Source: Eunapius fragilis (taxonomy: Eukaryota > Porifera > Demospongiae > Spongillida > Spongillidae). From it: a stretch of DNA of 64,000 bases. The stretch's first letter is position 1; every line of letters begins with the position of its first letter. Shown here one piece after another: positions 53,313 through 63,813 of the stretch. The stretch is taken from contig OY811983.1 in the NCBI GenBank assembly GCA_963681505.1, positions 1,663,501 to 1,727,500 on the forward strand. Direction: 5' to 3'. A program made the translations under genes and the position numbers. The notes under the pieces are model-generated. The model did not search any database. It was not told the DNA's origin and worked only from the letters and a program-made list of their open reading frames with translations.

Positions 53313-53641
53313 GTTATATATACCATACTACGTTTGGCCGGAGAAATGGACCGCTGTACGATCTCAAAAATAGACCGTTGTTAGGTCCCAAAAATAGACC
53401 GTTGTTAGATCCCAATAATTGACCGTTGTTAGATCCCAATAATTGACCGTTGTTAGATCCCAATAATTGACCGTTGTTCGATCCCAATAATTGACCGTTG
53501 TTAGATCTCAAAAATTGACCGTTGTTAGATAGCGGAATCGGGTCGTTGCTTGATCGCAGAATCGGACCGTTGCTACATTGTTCAATCGCAAAAACCGCGC
53601 GTCGTGCAATGTTTGGTCGCGCGACCTCCAGGGCCACCGTA
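53177..53641 (-). repeat. Right terminal inverted repeat of the kinase-bearing element
   Basis: This 465-bp arm is the complement of the left arm. The 24-bp length difference equals one unit of the internal repeat (four perfect central copies here, five on the left). Its outer edge is followed by a C run at 53642-53656 and then by minisatellite-like sequence. Confidence 0.92.
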
Positions 53642-54007
53642 CCCCCCCCCCCCCCCTCGCACCCCATCCTAATCTTAGCTAGCTAAGTGCTGAATATTAT
53701 AATTAACTGTGATAGTAATTAAATTTTTATCTTTAAATTATAACGCAGTGAAATATACAATTCGAATTCAGACCAGAGTTCATTTGGAATTCACCTTGAA
53801 ATAAAATGCAAGATGACCGCCGATGTAAGAGCCATTTTTTTAAAGGGGGAAACTTTATTGTGTACACAAATGCTCATGAAATGTGTATATACATGCACCT
53901 TAATTTCACGATGTGGATACACATGCAGTGATGCAGGCAAGCATTAATTATATAGCCGACTCAGGCTCAGCTCAGGAAACTGTCCGAAAAGTTCTAAATT
54001 TTCAGCT
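53642..54007. other. Intergenic DNA with C run
   Basis: A run of about 15 C is followed by CACCCCATCCTAATC, matching the array left of the large element. The rest is AT-rich and holds the 3' region of the 7TM receptor gene. Confidence 0.6.
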
Positions 54008-54973
54008 TTATAGTTGGATCTCGTCCGTTGTCGTGTGGGTTCCTCGTTCACCTAACAGTCTACCACCTAAGAACCTTGCAGCCATCCTTCGTATTCGCTT
54101 ATGAACAACGAGAATCGAGGCTAGTGTAGTCGGGTACGACGCGTCATTAAGATGTCTAGAAAGTATTAAGATTACATCAACTGCATCTTGATTTCCGTGT
54201 AAAAGACGGGTCCCCAGAAAGAATATAAGTACTGAAGCCAATCTGAAAGTTGTGTACAAAAGTATATTGAATACATTTATCTTGACAATAGATATTGCCA
54301 ATGACTTTTCCTCATTTAAGGGTTGAATGGTGGACTTTTTTACTTTGTAGCATGTTAGCACGGAGAATACAATCGTCAAAACCAGAGGTAATGTATAAGC
54401 AAGAGGAAGCCACGCTGCTAAGTTGATTGTACCATACAAATCATTCGCATATCTGCAATGAGATGCTCTGATCGTAATGGATTTGAGACTATCAAAAAAT
54501 ATGCACGACATGCCGATGCTGGCTATGATCATGGACAGCAAAGCAAAGTAAACCCATTTAGAAGAGACTGTCCTTCCATGTTTTAAAACCAAGAACTGAA
54601 AGATGGCTGCAACTCCCACGCTCAGTGCAATGATCGAATGAAAACTGAAGTAGAGGAGGGTATAGATATTGTACGTCGGAATTGATGTTCCGCATTCTCC
54701 CATAAAAGGAATGTCCGTAATTGAACTTATGTCCCAAAGAAGCCCATAGCTTGTTACTGCTGCTAGACTAAACAGTGCCATAGCCAAATAAATAATGATT
54801 ATTGGTGACAGTCCGGATGGCTTCTTATCCTTCCAAATGGCCACAATTATTATTATTCCGAGGACTACGGTCGGGACAACGATAAGAATAATGTGAAGAT
54901 ATGTAACGACTGGCAAAAGAACAGAAGCTTGGCCTTGGGTGTAATTGGTGGTTTCATTCTGCGAATCTCTCAT
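54008..54973 (-). CDS. Seven-transmembrane receptor, single exon, family unassigned
   Basis: The frame codes for 321 residues from MRDSQNETTNY (54973); a frame extension to 55054 exists but reads unlike a receptor N-terminus. N-glycosylation sites NET and NYT lie before TM1 (LLPVVTYLHIILIVVPTVVLG). Seven hydrophobic segments can be counted, ending with VDVILILSRHLNDASYPTTL and a basic RIRRMAARF tail. Cys in GECGTS before TM3 and in SHCRYAND could form the usual extracellular disulfide. There is no DRY motif after TM3 (KHGRTVSS) and no NPxxY in TM7. The ligand is unknown. It may belong to a lineage-expanded receptor group. Confidence 0.75.
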   Translation of the reverse strand: MRDSQNETTNYTQGQASVLLPVVTYLHIILIVVPTVVLGIIIIVAIWKDKKPSGLSPIIIIYLAMALFSLAAVTSYGLLWDISSITDIPFMGECGTSIPTYNIYTLLYFSFHSIIALSVGVAAIFQFLVLKHGRTVSSKWVYFALLSMIIASIGMSCIFFDSLKSITIRASHCRYANDLYGTINLAAWLPLAYTLPLVLTIVFSVLTCYKVKKSTIQPLNEEKSLAISIVKINVFNILLYTTFRLASVLIFFLGTRLLHGNQDAVDVILILSRHLNDASYPTTLASILVVHKRIRRMAARFLGGRLLGERGTHTTTDEIQL

Positions 54974-55190
54974 TTTGACTGCAAGAATAGTAAAGAGACA
55001 TTTATTCACACATGAATGATAGTTAATGTGTGTAGCTCTGCAGGGTACCCACAATCAAGGAAAATTAAATCTAGCTATATTATTATAATTACATACACAG
55101 ATACATTAATTACGTTCATGCCAGGCAACCTTTGCAATGGCATGTTGCCTCAGTAACTATGTGATGGCCAATCATTGGTATTATTATTAT

Positions 55191-55411
55191 AGTCCGGGAC
55201 AGCATCGAGGAAGTAAAAAAAATTTTACATGTAGAATCAAAATATGATATTTAATTTTGGACGCGGTACTGAAATATTGTCAAACTGAATACTGTTACGC
55301 TATATAAGTCCATACATAGCTGACATATTCATATTTTACCGAATTGTGGTGATTGATTTGCTATGAATACATGCTACATAAACGTATACTTCCTCGATGC
55401 TGTCCAGGACT
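55191..55411. mobile_element. 221-bp MITE
   Basis: The left end AGTCCGGGACAGCATCGAGG and the right end CCTCGATGCTGTCCAGGACT are inverted repeats with one difference, extending to about 25 bp. The interior is AT-rich and non-coding. The target duplication is unclear (AT-rich flanks). Confidence 0.8.
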
Positions 55412-56401
55412 TTAATATTGGACTGTTAGGTTGTTTATGATTTGGATTACATGAACACATACATTACTTATTATACACATGCAAAGGCACATGCTGATAG
55501 CAGTTAGGAGGGTGGGAGCTCCCTGGCCAGGATGGCTCTGGTGATGGATCAAACCAGTCATATTTAACCTGCCATAAATCTCTGCCACCACTGATGACTT
55601 GGGTGAATGGCCAGGTAGGATGCCAGCCTGGGGGCCTCCCCAATCACCATACGTCTCCATTATTATTATTATTATTATACATAACATGAATATACAGAAA
55701 CAACACTGGTTAAATACAAAGTACAGCTTTACAGTACACGAGCTATCCTAGAGAGGAGAGCTGTAGCATTTGCCCTGACCAGGTGGAGATTCAGTTGGCC
55801 ATAGATCTCATTAAGTACGATGGACTTCGGCCGACACATGGAGGTGGCAAGTCTTGAGGCTACAGAGGAGATAATGGCAGTGGCTTCTTTTCCCCAAGCT
55901 CCATATGTTTCAACGACCATAGGGACACATACCCATCCTAGATCTGAGCACTTGGGGTCATTGGTGTGGTGTTTCCTAGACTCAGTGGCCTGGGCAGCAG
56001 CTGTGGCCGACACTCCCGCTTCCAACAAAATAACAGGGTTTAGCAGTGAGGTGATGGACACATATCTAATGCTGCTGTTCTGCCCAAGAACCAGTTAGGA
56101 AGAATTATGTCAGCTGGACGGGTCTTACTGTGGTCTCTACTTAAGTTGTTGCCGACTTCCACCTTAACCCCTGTGTGAGCCCTATAACATGTCTCCACCA
56201 GGGAAGCCCAAGAATCTCCATATTGGGCTTGTCCGATTTCTTAATGTCCAATGGGAACATGTCAAGACCATGTCGGTTAAACACCTCACACTTAGGCAGG
56301 TTGATGATAATACCCGGAGCAGGGCCTTCCTCCTGGAGCAGAGTCAATATCCTGCATAAGGAAGGCCTTGGGCCAGCCACAGCCCCATCATCCACTGCCT
56401 A
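55412..56401 (-). pseudogene. Decayed reverse-transcriptase remnant
   Basis: Pieces in retroelement order on the minus strand are DDGAVAGPRPSLCRIL, with the Asp-Asp of an RT active site, and INLPKCEVFN (56395-56230). Next come GVSATAAAQATESRKH, LGWVCVPMVVETYGAWG and IYGQLNLHLVRANATALL (56010-55735). A second diverged METYGDWG copy lies at 55660-55560. The pieces are in different frames with stops, so the copy is dead. The same protein family is represented on the other strand at 57700-57856 and 63814-63930. Confidence 0.7.
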
Positions 56402-57690
56402 AAGAACCCCATTATTCGGATGACCTCACTTCACTTCACTAATGCACCACTTTATGTACTCTAAGAACAAGAATGTGTATCCCAAATCAGTGTACTATGT
56501 CACTCCTCCACCTTTTGCTAATGGGTTGTTTCAACAATAGGTACCAGCAAGTTACAATTTGGACACACAAAATGTTCTTACACTGGGCCCAAATATGTTC
56601 AAATATTTGTATGACTATGAGGTTACTTACAATGGTCAGTATTGCACTTGTATTATCTACAATCGTAATCAAGGTGATTTTGATCCACACCACATGCATG
56701 AATGGTGAGGCAGATTATTGTCATTTAGTGAGCATGTATGCATATATGCACTTGGCGTTCAAAGAGTTAACCTCCATGTAGTGAGAGCCATGCTACTGCC
56801 ATCCTCACCAGTTTAACTATAGGTTATGCTTATGTTTATGTTTGTACTTCTGGATATTAAAGTCAGGCCTAGCAAAACAACACGCGTTAATCGTTAGATT
56901 AAAATCGTTTGCCCTTCCAATCCAAAACTCACATATCAGTTGCGCATCATACCATGGCTGATGATGAGCTCTAAAACAAATTTCGGCTGCACATCGCTGT
57001 GCATGTCCACGCGCACAAAAGAATGAAGAGCTTTCTATAAAGTACAAGTCGCACCAAAACTAAGAAAGTCCGCTTTGTTTCTTCGAAAAGGTTGGGAACG
57101 CAACGAGGATGATGACAATTCAACTGAGATAATGCATTATCTCTGATTATATTACGTTACGCGTTGGTTTCCAGTCCATGTAATAATTAATAGCCCTCGA
57201 TGCCACCAATTTTCTCGTATCTATATAGTTAGAGAAAGTTTTTAGTTAGCTTTAAAATTGTTTCATTAATTTAATTTGCTTTTGCTCATGCCCAACTCAC
57301 TGAAAATGCTATTCGCCATAGCGACGATACAAAGATCCGATTCTCGGTTGTCTCCGCGAGTCACTTTATTAAAAATTATGCTGCATCAAATCCTATATGG
57401 AACCTGCTTCCGCGGCAGTTTCCGATTGTGTCGCTAGGCCATTTTGTATACGCTACAGATTCAGTGTTCGCATACGCGCGCACACAAAGCATCAGCCGGT
57501 ATAATGTTGTAGGGTGAAGAAACACCACAGGGAAAAAAAAGCGTCGAATGATTTAGAAATCATTTAGAAATCATTGCGCGATTGAACAGAGAATCCACAC
57601 TGACACAAAGATCATATGTTTGTGCACAGTTGAGTACACTCACCTCCTTCCTGGGCAACAGCGCAACAGTAAAAATGGCACTTTACTGTA
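56402..57690. other. Intergenic DNA, nothing recognised
   Basis: AT-rich sequence without recognisable coding similarity. The open frames present (for example 56473-56781 +) lack family features. Confidence 0.5.
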
Positions 57691-57699
57691 AGTGTTTAA

Positions 57700-57856
57700 A
57701 TTGTGTTTTCCGGCAAAGCGGTTTCCGCCTCGGCATACCTATGAGGTCGAGGCCATTCCAAATGTCCCGGTGGCAATAGAGACGACTGGAGTGTTTGGAC
57801 CAAGGACAACTGAGTTCCTTTAAGAGTTGGGTCATCGGTTGAGGCAGGTACCTGGT
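57700..57856 (+). pseudogene. Reverse-transcriptase C-terminal remnant, left half, split by the LTR element
   Basis: The frame reads YEVEAIPNVPVAIETTGVFG and then, after an in-frame stop, ELGHRLRQV. It resembles the C-terminal part of the retroelement protein type also found at 55412-56401. It continues at 63814 after the LTR retrotransposon, which proves the LTR element is younger. Confidence 0.65.
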
Positions 57857-58177
57857 TGTAGCAAATGTGATTGACTGTGGCCTCGCATGCACGCGCTGCG
57901 CGAGAACTTCCGAGTTGGAAGATTCTCAAATAGCCAAATCACAACGGTACACACAAAACATAAAGCACACACTCAGCATGCAACCACTGCTTGCCAAGTT
58001 CCCACAACCTCTCTGCTCTGCCCGGTTGTCACAGCTTTTAATAGTGCCGGTCCATCACGTGCGAAGATGCTTCTAGAAGCTCCTATACAATCAGGGACAT
58101 ATACAGTCTGCTTTAAGTCCAGACATCTAAAAATTTACACCCACACTTCTATTATACCTATAACAGCAATCACTACA
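57857..58177 (-). repeat. 3' LTR of the gypsy element
   Basis: This 321-bp LTR runs TGTAGCAAATGTG to AATCACTACA on the plus strand, with TG/CA ends. It has about 50 bp (roughly 57989-58040) that the other LTR lacks. Confidence 0.93.
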
Positions 58178-58186
58178 CTTCTCCCT

Positions 58187-59255
58187 TCACAAGCCATATC
58201 GTTCTGGGGGCCGATGAGGTCGGTTAGATCGTCGGAGGATAGGTGCAGGTTCAGGAGCAGGTACAGGTCTGTAATCATGGTCCGCCCTATGCTGAGGCTG
58301 GGGTGGTAAAAGCTGAGCATCAGCCATCGGTGGTATTGGCGGCTGCTGCTCTGGAACTGGAGGCATGTTAGGATCTAGGGGCCCAACGTCCTCTACATCT
58401 TGCTCCTGAGACATGATAGTCTCCTTTCTACCATCTGTGGCATCATGATTTCTACTCCTAACATGGTCAATGTGGTAACGACTCTCTTTACCATCTTCCA
58501 ATTTAACTAACACCGTCACAGGCCCCTGTACTGAACTAATAACTCCTGGTATCCATTCCCTCCTCTATGGTTCAGGCAATGCACCCGTTCTCCCACCATA
58601 AAAGTACGGTGACTCGCCTTCTGATCATGATCGTCTTTTTGCCTTTCCTGTTGCTGCTGTACTTGATTCTTCAATGATGGAAACACAAAATCCAAATGAG
58701 ACTTTGGTTTTCTTCCTAGTAACAGCTCTGCCGGTGATTGCCCCGTAGTTGAATGAGGGGTCAACCTATACTGGAATAAAAATCGAGCCAGACAAGTTTC
58801 AACATCACCTGTCATTCGTTTGAGGCCATTTTTTAGAGTCTGCACTGCACGTTCCGCCAAACCATTTGTAGCAGCATGGTAGGGTGCACTTCTCACATGT
58901 CGGAACCCATTAGCCTTGGCAAAGAACTGGAACTCTGCACTTGTAAATGCTGTACCATTGTCAGACACTAAAATGTCTGGTAGCCCGTGAGTAGCAAATG
59001 TGTGTCTGAGTACTCGCATTGCCTGCTGAGAGGAAGGTGAAGAGACAACAGCAGCCTCCATCCATTTGGAATGGGCATCCACTATGATGAAAAAAGTTTT
59101 CCCCAAGAATGGACCAAAAAAATCAACATGCAATCGAGCCCAAGGTTTGGAGGGCCACTCCCAAGGGTGAAGGAGGGACTTTGGTGGTGTGTTACGAGTA
59201 TCCTGACATGCTGTACAAGACTTCACCTTATTTTCCAATTCTGCATCCACTCCAG
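58187..59255 (-). pseudogene. Gypsy integrase and C-terminal region
   Basis: A zinc-like pair CTACQD (about 59210) is followed by the core with WARLHVDFFGPF, ILVSDNGTAFTS and GLAERAVQTLKNG, i.e. D, D and E of the integrase triad. STTGQSPAELLLGRKP follows, then a Pro-rich tail (PPIPPMADAQLLPPQPQ). The tail frame overlaps by a few bases with the integrase frame near 58516. A stop at about 59258-59256 separates it from the RNase H part upstream. Confidence 0.85.
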
Positions 59256-59256
59256 G

Positions 59257-60944
59257 CTACCATACTACACTTCTAGCTAATGCTTTCATCCTTGCAATGC
59301 CAGGATGCCCCTCATGCAGCATTTTGAGTATGGGTTCCCTACCCGGAGGAGGTACCACAACACGGCTACCCCAAAGGACACATCCATTGTGAACACTGAG
59401 TTCATACCTCCGCTGCATATATGGCTTAAACTCCGGATCCAGTTGTGACTCCCATCCCTGCAGCACCATGCGTCTTACCATAGACAACAACGGGTCTGTA
59501 TTGGTCCACTTCCTGATAGCTGAGGCTGTCACTACAGAATCAGCATCTGACAGCATCTGGAGCATGAGAACAGTGTCCCCTGGGATAGGAACCTCCAAAG
59601 GAGCCTCTCCCACTGGTAGTCTGGTAAGTGCATCCACATTACCCTGGTCTTTCCCTGCTCTGTATTCCATGTGGTATCTGTATGCACTTAATGTCAATGC
59701 CCATCTCTGAATCCGTCCAGAGGCCATGGTTGGGACTGGTTTCTGCTCATTGAAAAGGAACTGTAAAGGTTTGTGATCAGAAAGTATTAAAAACTCCCTT
59801 CCATACAAGAACAGATGAAATTTCTTCACACCCCACACCACTGCCAAACCTTCCTTTTCAATCTGCGAGTACTTTTTCTCAGCAGGAGCGAGAGACCGAG
59901 AGGCGTAGGCTATTGGTCGGTCCGTGCCGTCTTCATAAACATGTGACAAGACTGCTCCAATGCCGTAAGGGGAAGCATCACAAGAAATGGCTAGTTTTCT
60001 TCCAGGATCAAAGTGCACCAACAAAACATCTGAATTTTGCTTTCTGAAATGCATCAGCCTGTTCCTTTCCCCAGTGCCATGGCTGATGTTTAGCCAGTAA
60101 CTTGTACAATGGTGCCAAGGTGTAGGCAAAAACTTTGAGTAATAATTAACTAACCCTACGAATGACTTAAGCTGTGTGACATCACAAGGGGCAGGTGCCC
60201 TCAAAATAGCCTGCAGCTTTTCTTGTGTCGGTCTGATTCCCTCCCCTGAGATGTGGAATCCCAGGTACTCCACATTGGACATCATGAATTTGCATTTTTC
60301 CTTCTTTAAATTTGCCCCGACCTGCCGCAGACGAGATAGGACTTTCGCCAAAGTTTCCATGTGCTCTTCTCTTGACGAGAGTGCCACCAAAATATCATCA
60401 ATGTATACCTGAACGTGGGGAATATCCTGCTAAATTCCTTCCATCGTTCGTTGGAAAGTAGCCGGGGCTGCTGCAACGCCAAATAGCAACCGGTTATAAC
60501 GAAAGAGGCCCTTGTGTGTGGAAATGGTCACAAGCTCTTTCGACTCTTCCTCTAGCTAGCTGCAACTGCAAGTAAGCGTGCGACAGGTCCAGTTTAGAGA
60601 ACACTTAAGCTCCCGTCATGGACGCCAGCACATCATCTATTCAGGGAAGGGGATAAGACAGCACTATTAACAGTAAGTTTATAATCCCCACATAACCGTA
60701 AACTCCCATCGGTTTTTACCACCGGTACCACAGGAGCGGCCCATTCCGAGAATCTCACTGGCTCTATGACACCATCTCTTTGTAAGCGCTCCAGTTCTTG
60801 CTCCACTTTATCTCTCAGAGCGTACGGAACTGGCCGTGGTTTGTAAAAGCGCGGTTTGACCGTCTTATCCACATTGATCTTAACTCGAATTCCCGCTAAC
60901 AATCCAAGCTTCTCTTCAAACAGTCTGGCATGTTTCTCCAGCAA
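59257..60944 (-). pseudogene. Gypsy reverse transcriptase and RNase H, interrupted
   Basis: N-terminal RT motifs (KPRPVPYALRDKVEQEL, EWAAPVVPVVKTDGSLRLC) lie at 60880-60690. The YIDDIL active site (about 60405) and LGFHISGEGIRPTQEKL (about 60260) follow, then RNase H with CDASPYGIGAVLSH and SQIEKEGLAVVW (59980-59850). Stop codons near 60650-60600 and 60432 and a frame change between the two RT halves make it non-functional. Confidence 0.88.
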
Positions 60945-60970
60945 TTGCTCAATACGTCACTAGAACCTAC

Positions 60971-61281
60971 CAGGGGCGTATTTAGGGGGGGGGGGACTCC
61001 GGGGGCTCGGGCACCCCCCTCCGTCTCCGTCTCAAGAATGAATACAAGAATGGGCGTGGTTGCCAAAAAATTTTGCGCTAGCTCCTCAGCACCCCCCTCC
61101 AGCACATTCTGGATGCGCCTGCCCCCCCCCCCCCCCCTTTTCGTATCGGGCCAGAAACCGACAGCACCCCCCCCTGCTATTGTATCGGACCAGAAACCAA
61201 CAGCACCCCCCCCCGCTTTTCGCATCGGGCCTGACCTAGCTTAAGCACCCCCCCCTCGCTGAAATCTTGGATACGCCACTG
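60971..61281. mobile_element. 311-bp MITE inserted in the gypsy element
   Basis: The ends CAGGGGCGTATTTAGG and GGATACGCCACTG are roughly inverted. CCTAC flanks both sides (60966-60970 and 61282-61286). The interior has C/G runs and repeated GCACCCCCC and CGTATCGGGCCAGAAACC motifs. The ends are hAT-like in appearance, but a 5-bp duplication is short for hAT. Confidence 0.7.
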
Positions 61282-61289
61282 CCTACATA

Positions 61290-61775
61290 AAACAAAGAGA
61301 GGTTAATTTTAAGCTCACTCAGCCAGTCTCGACCTATCAGCGAGGGTCCGCGCCCCTGCACGACGAGTAAGTCCAAGGAGCAATAATACTGGCCTCCATA
61401 CTGCATGTCAACGAAAATCTTTCCAACGACATTGATACTTTCCCCCGTGTAAGTGCGCAACGAGATGCCACTTTTCTCCAACGCAGGACGTCTTGCCCGA
61501 GGCCAAACACGCTGGTAAGTACTCTCGCTAATAAGGGAGACCACCGCTCCAGTATCCACTTGCATCTGCAAAGGAGTACCGTTTACCGTCAAAACCTGTA
61601 CCAGAGGCATTCGAGACTTGCTAGACGATAACTTATACAAGGCATATGTCTCTGTCTTCTCCCCGTCCATGGACTTCTTGCCACTCTGTTCATCCGAACG
61701 TCCGTCGTCACGAGTGCCTTTGTTGCCCCCATCTCCATGGCTGCGACAAACTCGAGCCACATGACCTTGCATGGG
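61290..61775 (-). pseudogene. Gypsy aspartic protease and gag zinc-knuckle end
   Basis: QGHVARVCRS looks like the second half of a CCHC knuckle (about 61770). It is followed by VLTVNGTPLQMQVDTGAVVSLI, the DTGA active site of a retropepsin (about 61575), and by GRDWLSELKINL (about 61315). The first half of the knuckle is missing because of the insertion to its right. Confidence 0.85.
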
Positions 61776-62950
61776 TTGATTTATTTTTAACACGTTACAG
61801 AAGAACGGTGTGAATCTGCTGGCCATTCCAGCTACTGAGCCTAGCAAATATGCTAGGCGACTTATGCAATCATTGTTTACGGATGAGGAGATGTCAAAAT
61901 CGTTGTATAAAAAAAAAATCAGATCAATGTGAAAAGCTAAACCTTTCTCCTAAACGAGTAGCTCTTATTGAAGGTAAGTATGTAACGAGTGCACTACAAT
62001 TTAAGGGATACATTGGGACAGTAAAAGGATTAAAGATACGATGGGAAATGAAGGATAGCTTGAGGGATAAGCACAAGAAGGGGGTAATAAAAAGAATGTG
62101 TATATAATTAAAAATATATTTTGTGCATCATCTTTGTGGTGTAATAAAGCTTTGTAATTTTTGTCATTTTTAGAGTGCATAGAAGTCAAATTTGGAAAAG
62201 GGACTATGATTTGCAAAGGAAATGACATAATAACTAGCTGCAACCAAAATGCCTGGACATTTTAAAGAAAGTGAGAGGAAACTCAAAGTGAACTATATGT
62301 AACATTGAAAGGAATGTATTTTTGTATTTGTAATTTTTTGGTTAGTACATTTATATATATGAATCTTGTACAAGAAAGCTTTAATATATCTTTTAAGAAT
62401 ATGTTCAAATGAATCTTATAGATCATAAGGGATTCCTTTACGTATCCTGGTCCCCAATTTTCTTGCATTCCAGGAAATGAAATACAATTAACTGACTAGG
62501 AACTAATTTCATGGATGAGCCTATAAGAATTGTTCAAGGACCGTGTAAGATTCTTTACATAAGTTCCTGTCGGATCCTACAGGATTCCTAATGAGATCTT
62601 GATCCCAATTTCTTGCATCTTGTAAGATTCCTATAGTATTTAGTAATAGGATCTTGTAAGAATCCTGTAAGAATTATACAAGTTCCTTTAAGATACCTTC
62701 AAGATTCTTGTAAGAAACTTATCAGATCCTACAGGATTCCTAATTAGATCTTGGTCCCAATTTCTTGAATCTTATAAGATTCCTGTAGGAATTAGTAATA
62801 GGATCGTGTAAGAATCATACAAGTTCCTTTAAGATACCTTCAAGATTGTTGTAAGAAACTTATAAGATTCATATCAGATCTTATGGGATTCCTAATAAGA
62901 TCTTGGTCCCAATTTCTTGCATATTCTTAACTCATTATAATTCTTACAGG
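61776..62950 (+). mobile_element. Insertion in the gypsy element with BEN-domain-like fragment and repeats
   Basis: After a CAG acceptor-like site (about 61800) the plus strand reads NGVNLLAIPATEPSKYARRL and MQSLFTDEEMSKSLY. Then, one base out of phase across a run of ten A, it reads DQCEKLNLSPKRVALIE up to a GTAAGT donor (61975). A second exon-like piece (about 62174) adds ECIEVKFGKG. This resembles a BEN domain and its splice structure. From 62340 to 62950 there are degenerate repeats with AGGATTCCTAATGAGATCTT and CCCAATTTCTTGC. Borders are approximate and no target duplication was found. Confidence 0.55.
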
Positions 62951-63538
62951 ATTTTTTGCTAGGGGATGAACAGGGGTACCTTCTGAGTGTTGGAGTTCCT
63001 GAACATTCTTTTCCGCCAGCTCAGACGTCTGAGCCAATCCAAACGCCTTGACGAAGGTGAGACCTGCTTCGGCTAACAGCCTTCGCTGTACCCTGACATC
63101 CCGAATGCCACATACAAGACGGTCCCGTAGCATATCCTCCAGAGAATTCCCGAAGTCGCAATGCTCTGAGAGTTTACGCAGCTCAGCGACAAACTACGAT
63201 ACCGACTCCCCGTCCCTCTGCGACCGCGAGTTGAAATTGTAGCGTTGCACTGTAACAGATGGGGAAGGGCAAAAATGAGTGCGAACAAGTGTTACCAAGT
63301 ACTTGTCTGAAGGTTTTCCAGGTGCCACCAGGTTGCGTATCAATTGGTACACGGAGCAGCCGCAAACGCTAAGGAGGACAGCTCTGCGTTTGCCTTCGTC
63401 ATCGATGCCGTTAGCCTGAAAGAATTGTCCCATGAGTTCGCAATAGCATGTCCAGTCCTCCTGTCCTTCTTGAAATGCCCCTAAAGTTCCCAGGAGCGCC
63501 GCCATCCACAACAGAAGCTAGTTTCCCTCGTCGCCAAT
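62951..63538 (-). pseudogene. Gypsy gag-like region
   Basis: Downstream of the 5' LTR (gene orientation), the frame has LGTLGAFQEGQEDWTCYCEL and MGQFFQANGI, YQLIRNLVAPGKPSDK and, in a second frame, LRDRLVCGIRDVRVQRRLL. This is the pattern of invertebrate gypsy gag capsids. A stop and a frame change near 63190 interrupt it. The rest is lost at the insertion. Confidence 0.8.
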
Positions 63539-63808
63539 TGTAGCAAATGTGATTGACTGTGGCCTCGCACGCGCTACGCCAGAACTTCCGAGTTGGGAAG
63601 ATTCTCAAATAGCCAAATCACAGCGGTACACACAAAACATAAAGCACACACTCAGCATGCAACCATTTTTAATAGTGTCGGTCCATCACGTGCGAAGATG
63701 CTTCTAGAAGCTCCTATACAATCAGGGACATACAGTCTGGCTGCTTTAAGTCCAGACATCTAAAAATTTACACCCACACTTCTTATACCTATAACAGCAA
63801 TCACTACA
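63539..63808 (-). repeat. 5' LTR of the gypsy element
   Basis: This 270-bp copy matches the other LTR but lacks about 50 bp in the middle and differs at scattered sites, so the element is not a fresh insertion. Confidence 0.93.
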
Positions 63809-63813
63809 CTGGT

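Larger units (their letters stand above)
43759..53641. mobile_element. Large terminal-inverted-repeat element carrying a protein kinase gene
   Basis: The 9,883-bp interval is bounded by near-identical inverted repeats (43759-44247 and 53177-53641), each starting TACGGTGGCCCTGGAGG. Inside are an integrase-type exon on the left arm (+), a proline-rich exon, an intact kinase gene (+) and integrase-type exons on the right arm (-). Two later insertions are nested in it (44691-45640 and 46336-49941); without them the element is about 5.3 kb. It sits in a C-rich minisatellite. TA or TAC at both edges may be the target duplication. The superfamily is not identified. Its transposase appears incomplete, so this copy is probably not autonomous. 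Confidence 0.8.
57857..63808 (-). mobile_element. Ty3/gypsy-type LTR retrotransposon, degenerate
   Basis: Two LTRs in direct orientation bound an internal region with gag-, protease-, RT/RNase H- and integrase-like frames on the minus strand. A 5-bp CTGGT duplication flanks it (57852-57856 and 63809-63813). In element orientation the 5' LTR is followed directly by TTGGCGACGAGG, a primer-binding-type sequence, and a purine run (GAAGGGAGAAG) precedes the 3' LTR. Stops and two insertions (60971-61281; about 61775-62950) break the coding region. Confidence 0.93.

Noticed and set aside
56473..56781. 102-residue frame
   Set aside because: No family features, Kozak context or splice support; probably chance in AT-rich DNA.
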